From the NCBI GenBank assembly GCA_030549495.1, contig JAUIRK010000883.1, positions 298,501 through 362,500 of the forward strand: a DNA stretch of 64,000 bases, written 5' to 3'. Positions 58,411-64,000 of this stretch are shown here, piece by piece. The notes beneath the pieces were generated by a model that had not been told where the DNA came from, ran no database searches, and worked only from the letters and a program-made list of their open reading frames with translations. The position numbers and the translations under genes are program-made. Source of the stretch: Nectonema munidae. Its lineage: Eukaryota; Nematomorpha; Nectonematoida; Nectonematidae. The stretch's first letter is position 1. Every line of letters begins with the position of its first letter.

Positions 58411-58842
58411 TATATACCATTTTTTAATTCTATTTGGCTTTTTGCAATTCTGTTTCGTCTTTTTCCAATTCTATTTTGTCTTTTTGCAATTCTATCTAAA
58501 TTCAATTTTTTGATTATGTAATGTTTATATTCTTTTGATATGTGTCTTTTTTATTTGAACTCTTCATTGATATATTAAAATTATTTTCATATTAAATTTT
58601 CTAAAATTTTCACAACGAATTAGCAATTAAATTATTACAAATTTTATTATCTCTTTAATATTTTTTTTATTAAAAAATTTTGCACTATAATTCAACAATA
58701 TCCGATTATTTAGCTAGAATTGCCAAAAGACAAAATATAATTGCAAAAGGACAAATTAGAAATTAAAAAAGGAAAAATAGAATTGAAAAAGGACAAAATA
58801 GAGTTGAAAGAGGACAAAATAGAACTAAAGATGGCATATATA
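58411..58842 (+). mobile_element. Foldback element with 18-20-bp repeat arms, copy 2
   Basis: The left arm starts TATATACCATTTTTTAATTC and continues with units TATTTGGCTTTTTGCAATTC, GTTTCGTCTTTTTCCAATTC, TATTTTGTCTTTTTGCAATT (to about 58500). The right arm (58715-58842) has the inverse units (AATTGCAAAAGGACAAATTA, GAATTGAAAAAGGACAAAAT, AGAGTTGAAAGAGGACAAAA) and ends AACTAAAGATGGCATATA. The interior 58617-58645 matches copy 1. Arms built of tandem repeats are characteristic of Foldback-type elements. Confidence 0.85.

Positions 58843-64000
<5,158 letters not shown>

Overview
The window is AT-rich animal nuclear DNA, rich in repeats and poor in genes. A FoxA-type forkhead gene shows it is metazoan. 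The three CCHC/endonuclease/RT-type LINE groups, tRNA-derived SINEs, piggyBac, hAT and pogo/Tigger-like elements, and nearly intron-free long ORFs fit an invertebrate with a base composition near 70% AT. I cannot name the species.

Host genes. Four conserved genes are visible, all on the minus strand. (1) HIBCH (3-hydroxyisobutyryl-CoA hydrolase): exon 1 at 4694-4876 with a mitochondrial presequence and exon 2 at 1159-1243; the rest lies beyond the left edge. Its first intron holds a nearly complete piggyBac element. (2) AP-3 adaptor beta subunit (11844-15236), a single 1130-codon exon. (3) TIPIN (10802-11713), which starts only 130 bp after the AP-3 beta stop, an operon-like spacing. (4) FoxA: a large 3' exon (40318-42596) with the whole forkhead domain. 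I infer a first coding exon at 47566-47743, about 5 kb upstream, joined in frame by good splice sites.

Layout. 1-5 kb: HIBCH exons, an old piggyBac fossil, a 68-bp MITE and a younger piggyBac with a perfect 13-bp TIR and TTAA duplication. 5-7.6 kb: two LINE 3' ends inside a 21-bp inverted repeat, and a SINE2 copy. 7.6-9.7 and 16.2-18.5 kb: two inverted copies of one hAT family that bracket the TIPIN/AP-3 beta gene pair. The right copy is intact at its ends (CAGGGGCG termini, 8-bp TSD TTTTTAAC), and both copies carry the same SINE1. 19.4-22.1 kb: a hAT transposase 3' part, then a decayed piggyBac. 22.8-26.7 kb: SINE1 and SINE2 copies, an inverted repeat pair and a 139-bp tandem duplication. 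27-40 kb: mostly featureless AT-rich DNA with LINE scraps, a 295-bp hAT MITE with perfect 8-bp TSD, a foldback MITE and a mariner-like MITE. 40.3-47.8 kb: FoxA, with a Tigger-like MITE and a foldback element in its intron. 48.8-49.7 kb: Tc1-like nonautonomous element. 51 kb: degenerate minisatellite. 52.0-57.35 kb: a broken but nearly full-length LINE followed by a second, 5'-truncated LINE of another family. 58.4-58.8 kb: second copy of the foldback element. 60318-64000: an unbroken (GT)n tract of at least 3.68 kb that runs off the window.

The four genes serve unrelated housekeeping or developmental roles (valine catabolism, lysosome-related organelle traffic, replication-fork protection, endoderm/foregut specification). 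Most of the remaining interpretable sequence is layered transposable elements whose insertions into one another give a relative chronology.
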